From contig CM052359.1 of the NCBI GenBank assembly GCA_028551475.1, positions 23,003,583 through 23,067,582 on the forward strand: DNA of 64,000 nt, in the 5' to 3' direction. Every line of letters starts with the position of its first letter. Position 1 is the stretch's first letter. The position numbers were made by a program, and so were the translations under genes. This DNA is from Casuarina equisetifolia (Eukaryota; Streptophyta; Magnoliopsida; Fagales; Casuarinaceae). Positions 61,099-64,000 of this stretch are shown here, piece after piece. The notes beneath the pieces are model-generated. The model had not been told where the DNA came from and did not search any database. It saw only the letters and a list, made by a program, of their open reading frames with translations.

Positions 61099-63858
61099 AA
61101 GAAGTGTACAACTTTTTGCAACAAGGGGTAGGAGAAAGGTGGCAAACTTTACTTGTTAGAGCATTATTAACTAGTACACTACAAGGTCTTTTTGGAAGGC
61201 AATGGCAACTTGGAATAAGGAAGTAGTGTTGGTAATTGTATAACGAAATTAATGACCCAAGAAAGGAAAGAAGAAAATGTTAAACTAAAAAATTGTACAA
61301 GAAAATGGTTGTATGAATGTTATCATTTTAGAGAGTGTATTCTCAAATATTGTTTGTAAAAACAATTCTCTTCAGAAAAAAGAGCTTATCACAATGGGCT
61401 TAGGATAATGGATTCCGCAATTTGCAAAAAGAAAATTGAAATTTGCATCAAAAAGCAATTTATTACTTGGGCACTTTTCTCAGCTGCCACTATGATCTGG
61501 ACAACCGCATCAGACTGGTTTTTACAAGTCAAAAAATCTGGTTTAGCTTCATATGCTCTACATTATTTGTTGACCAAATGCATTGTCATTGCTAGGTCCA
61601 TTCTTGGGTTTCTGTTCTTTCATTCCCTTCTCGGGAAGGGTCAAAAAATTTCCGACATCATTTCATCACCTTTGTTCCTGTCCCCGAAGATTACCTTCCA
61701 TCCAACTCTTCATCTATAGTTTCTTCTCCTGAAATGCATTTCCTAAGACTGCCCCTTCTACCGTGTCCCGTTCCGGAGAAGTCCACAGCGCATTCATCTC
61801 CGTCTCTTTCACCTTCATATGTGGCACTCGGCAGAGGATCTCCATTGTTTGCTTCCTTCTTCTCGGCAACTGCCAGATCTTCTACTGGTAATGAGTGAGT
61901 AACTGTGGGAGGATGTTTAGCTTCTGGCATCACTGGAATTTCAGTTTCAGCTTCTATTGCTCTTTCTGGTGACCAAGGCTCTGGAGCTGCAAAATATTCG
62001 GATTGATTACATTTAGTTCAGATTGAAAATCTATACTAGGAAAAGGAAGCTTTGCAATCCCAGCGGCTGGACCCGGCTGAGGTTCTAACTTACAGCTCGA
62101 GGTAAACGACCATGAGAGATCTAGCTCTCCCGTGGATGGAGAAAATGTCTGATTTGGTGCCCTTTGATCCACTACATCCCATGAGCTTAGCAAAGGAGGT
62201 GAAACAATATTCCTCTCCGGTTTTCCTCTGGCAATGGCTCCAGATCTTCCTGTTAGTAATTCTTCAGCTATCCCCCAAAGAGGACTTGACATGTTAGGTA
62301 ACCTTAGCTGAGTGGCTGCAATGGGGATTCTTTGAGACAGCGAGACAACAGATAAGAGAATGCAGAAGGTGTGTGCACTTACAGTTCGTGTTCTGATGTG
62401 AAAGTTCGCTATATGGTAATCCAAGGACTTCTCTTTCTGTTTGATGGGTTTCCACAACTTGGCCTTGTACAAAATCCCCATAATCTTCATCTGGTATTTC
62501 TGGAAAACTCAGCTCGGAACCTGTAAGGTATATGGAGTCATTATCCTGGAGGTAGTTTCTTTAACACATCACAATGACGGAAGTTCTACACGCTAACCAG
62601 GCATATTCACGGCAACAAAATCTTCAAAATAGTGAAGCAGGTATGTGCGATAAATACGATATAGCTCCAAAAGCGACATTGATGGAAAAACAACATCCCG
62701 GACCTCGCCCAGCCGTTTTTCCATCCAAACCTGCATTATTGTCCACAGCGTTAGCAAAGATTTCTTTCTTGGGTGTGCAGCTGCTATTTAGGGTTAGAAT
62801 GATGTGTTTTCTAGAGGAAAAGGCTGATGACTTCTCGATTATTAGTGTTGTTGGATACTTATTTAGTACCCAACATTGAGTAATTCTTTTAAGTTTTGCC
62901 TCCACATAATATGCCACTGCCTCTACTTATGCACTGATTCATCTCACCTTTTGGATCCCACCTCGGGCAAGCACCTTCATAAACAGACTCTGCAAATCCA
63001 GCAGCCGTCCATCGAAAATGGGCTCTCTGTAACATGGAAAAATCATTTAAATCAAAGAACAGAAATCGGAAAAGCAGAGTGAAAGAAAGATTTAAGGAAT
63101 TTGATGTTCTTTCGGCAAGCATGGCTTACACAAACAATCTTTTCTTGATAATATGAATCCCTGATACAGTTAGACGGAAAATATTTCTATCCCTGATGTT
63201 GGTCCATTCAGTCCCTGCACAAGCTTGCAGTGCTAGGCGGACACAATGAGCATTGTAAGTGTTCCAGCCCGGGGAAGACTCAGGAGGGCTCGTTGCCAAC
63301 TCCTTCCCCTTCCTTCTGTCTGCCCCTTCCTGATGATCATCCATTTCTGTGAATGTCAAAAGAATCCAATAGCAATACTAAATCGTCACAAAGAATTCAA
63401 TAGCAGTGGAAGTTCCCGAAAATTGACAAAATAACTCAAAATCAACTCAAAGGGGGAACAAAGAATACGAGCAAGTGAGAAAACAGGTTCTTGTTTTCGA
63501 TCATAGCAGTCTTGTACAGAACTTAAATTCTCAAACCTTGAGAGATCCACTTCGTATTGTTTGTGCTTTGGCTAGGATTTGCGGAGAACCAAATTGGAAA
63601 GCCGATCTCAGTTCCTACGCCGATCCTGAAGACTTCCTTTCAAATTTCAACGCGAGTCCTCGATAGATGAAACAAAGGCATGAATTAGTTCTCTTTTTGT
63701 GCTTTTAAAGAACCGAGACCAAGAATGGAACTATCTATTTGTTAGTGAACAGATAACCAACTAGCGTAACCCAATTAACTAATCATATGAGGAGAGAGGA
63801 AAAAACAATTGGGCCCGCTTCAACGGCTACAATTGAACTAGCAAGTGTTTGTATATAA
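61099..63858. repeat. Right unit of a direct tandem duplication
   Basis: Same-orientation copy of 57249-60117, about 2.76 kb, starting 50 bases after the copia remnant. It carries the copy of the ARID-type gene with an intact model. Start-to-start spacing of the units is about 3.85 kb. Confidence 0.8.
61691..63344 (-). CDS. ARID/BRIGHT-type DNA-binding protein, right copy
   Basis: Six minus-strand exons join in phase with GT-AG introns: 63344-63130, 63026-62948, 62730-62598, 62520-62383, 62315-62094 and 61986-61691, giving 360 residues. Residues about 57-136 look like an ARID domain: FVEPIFDGRLLDLQSLF, then KVLARGGIQKV and, at the end, LLELYRIYRTYLLHYFEDF. This is closest in my memory to the ARID of plant ARID-HMG proteins (RGGI.KV; LL.HYE), but I see no HMG box. 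The rest is unlike anything I recognise: PNMSSPLWGIAEELLTG, then SPPLLSSWDVVD, GELDLSW and an acidic C terminus. The start ATG is two bases after an acceptor (cacag|AAATGG), so an upstream leader exon is likely. The splice phases are shared with the left copy, which supports a real gene. A role as nuclear AT-rich DNA binder is inference from the domain. Confidence 0.6.
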
Positions 63859-64000
63859 AGGATTTACTTGGATCATATGAAAAGCAGTTACTTTCAGCAA
63901 TGAATGCAAATCGAGTAATAAATACAATAAGAATAATTATAAGAATATATATATATATTACAATATTTTATTACTTAGAATTTTCTTCACATAAAATAAA
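63859..64000. other. AT-rich edge of the window
   Basis: Low-complexity AT-rich sequence (an atatatat run at about 63947). Nothing further is visible. Confidence 0.5.

Noticed and set aside
63475..63666. Plus-strand frame of 63 codons in the right duplication unit
   Set aside because: The homologous stretch in the left unit (59733-59927) differs by frame-changing indels, so the plus frame is not conserved. It is more likely the leader of the minus-strand gene.
1..64000. CRISPR arrays, bacterial operons or viral genes
   Set aside because: The window is clearly plant nuclear DNA with spliced genes. Repeats are microsatellites or local duplications, and no spacer-type array is present.

Overview
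The window is nuclear DNA from a dicotyledonous plant, probably a rosid. It is AT-rich, its genes are split by GT-AG introns with AT-rich interiors, and every recognisable product is a typical plant protein. I rebuilt nine protein-coding genes exon by exon with consistent splice phases. I also found one plausible tenth gene with a decayed tandem copy, one receptor-kinase pseudogene fragment and one Ty1/copia remnant. The species cannot be named from the sequence alone.

Layout: 1-9945 has no recognisable gene, only AT-rich DNA, two GC-richer islands (5.36-5.78 and 6.4-7.2 kb) and possible short LTR-like fragments. 9946-14994 (-) is the GPI transamidase subunit PIG-T, followed by 15936-17636 (-), a xyloglucan endotransglucosylase/hydrolase. 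20121-20563 (+) is a dead fragment of an S-domain lectin receptor kinase. 22721-23941 (+) is SUMO, convergent with 24871-29364 (-), the K/HDEL receptor ERD2. 33809-36662 (+) is XRI1, with a G-box-rich promoter. 39167-44077 (+) is purple acid phosphatase 15. 45895-47112 (-) is a C-terminal C3HC4 RING protein. 51940-52249 (+) is a SERF/4F5 small protein whose start codon I could not place. 53294-55337 (+) is a chloroplast-type P-class PPR protein. From 57.25 to 63.86 kb there is a direct tandem duplication (units about 2.9 and 2.75 kb) carrying an ARID-type gene. The right copy (61691-63344, -) has an open six-exon model; the left copy (57833-59641, -) has lost a splice donor. A Ty1/copia RNase H remnant lies between them.

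The genes are not an operon or cluster. They are unrelated housekeeping and growth genes: GPI anchoring and K/HDEL retrieval in the secretory pathway, wall remodelling, SUMOylation, a DNA-damage/meiosis factor, phosphate release, ubiquitination and organelle RNA processing. From memory, the gene set looks like two Arabidopsis neighbourhoods interleaved (At3g07120-07140 and At5g48720-48730), which would fit an undivided ancestral order. The most unusual part is the ARID pair, with its deleted splice donor, compensated frameshift and in-frame 78-bp internal duplication.
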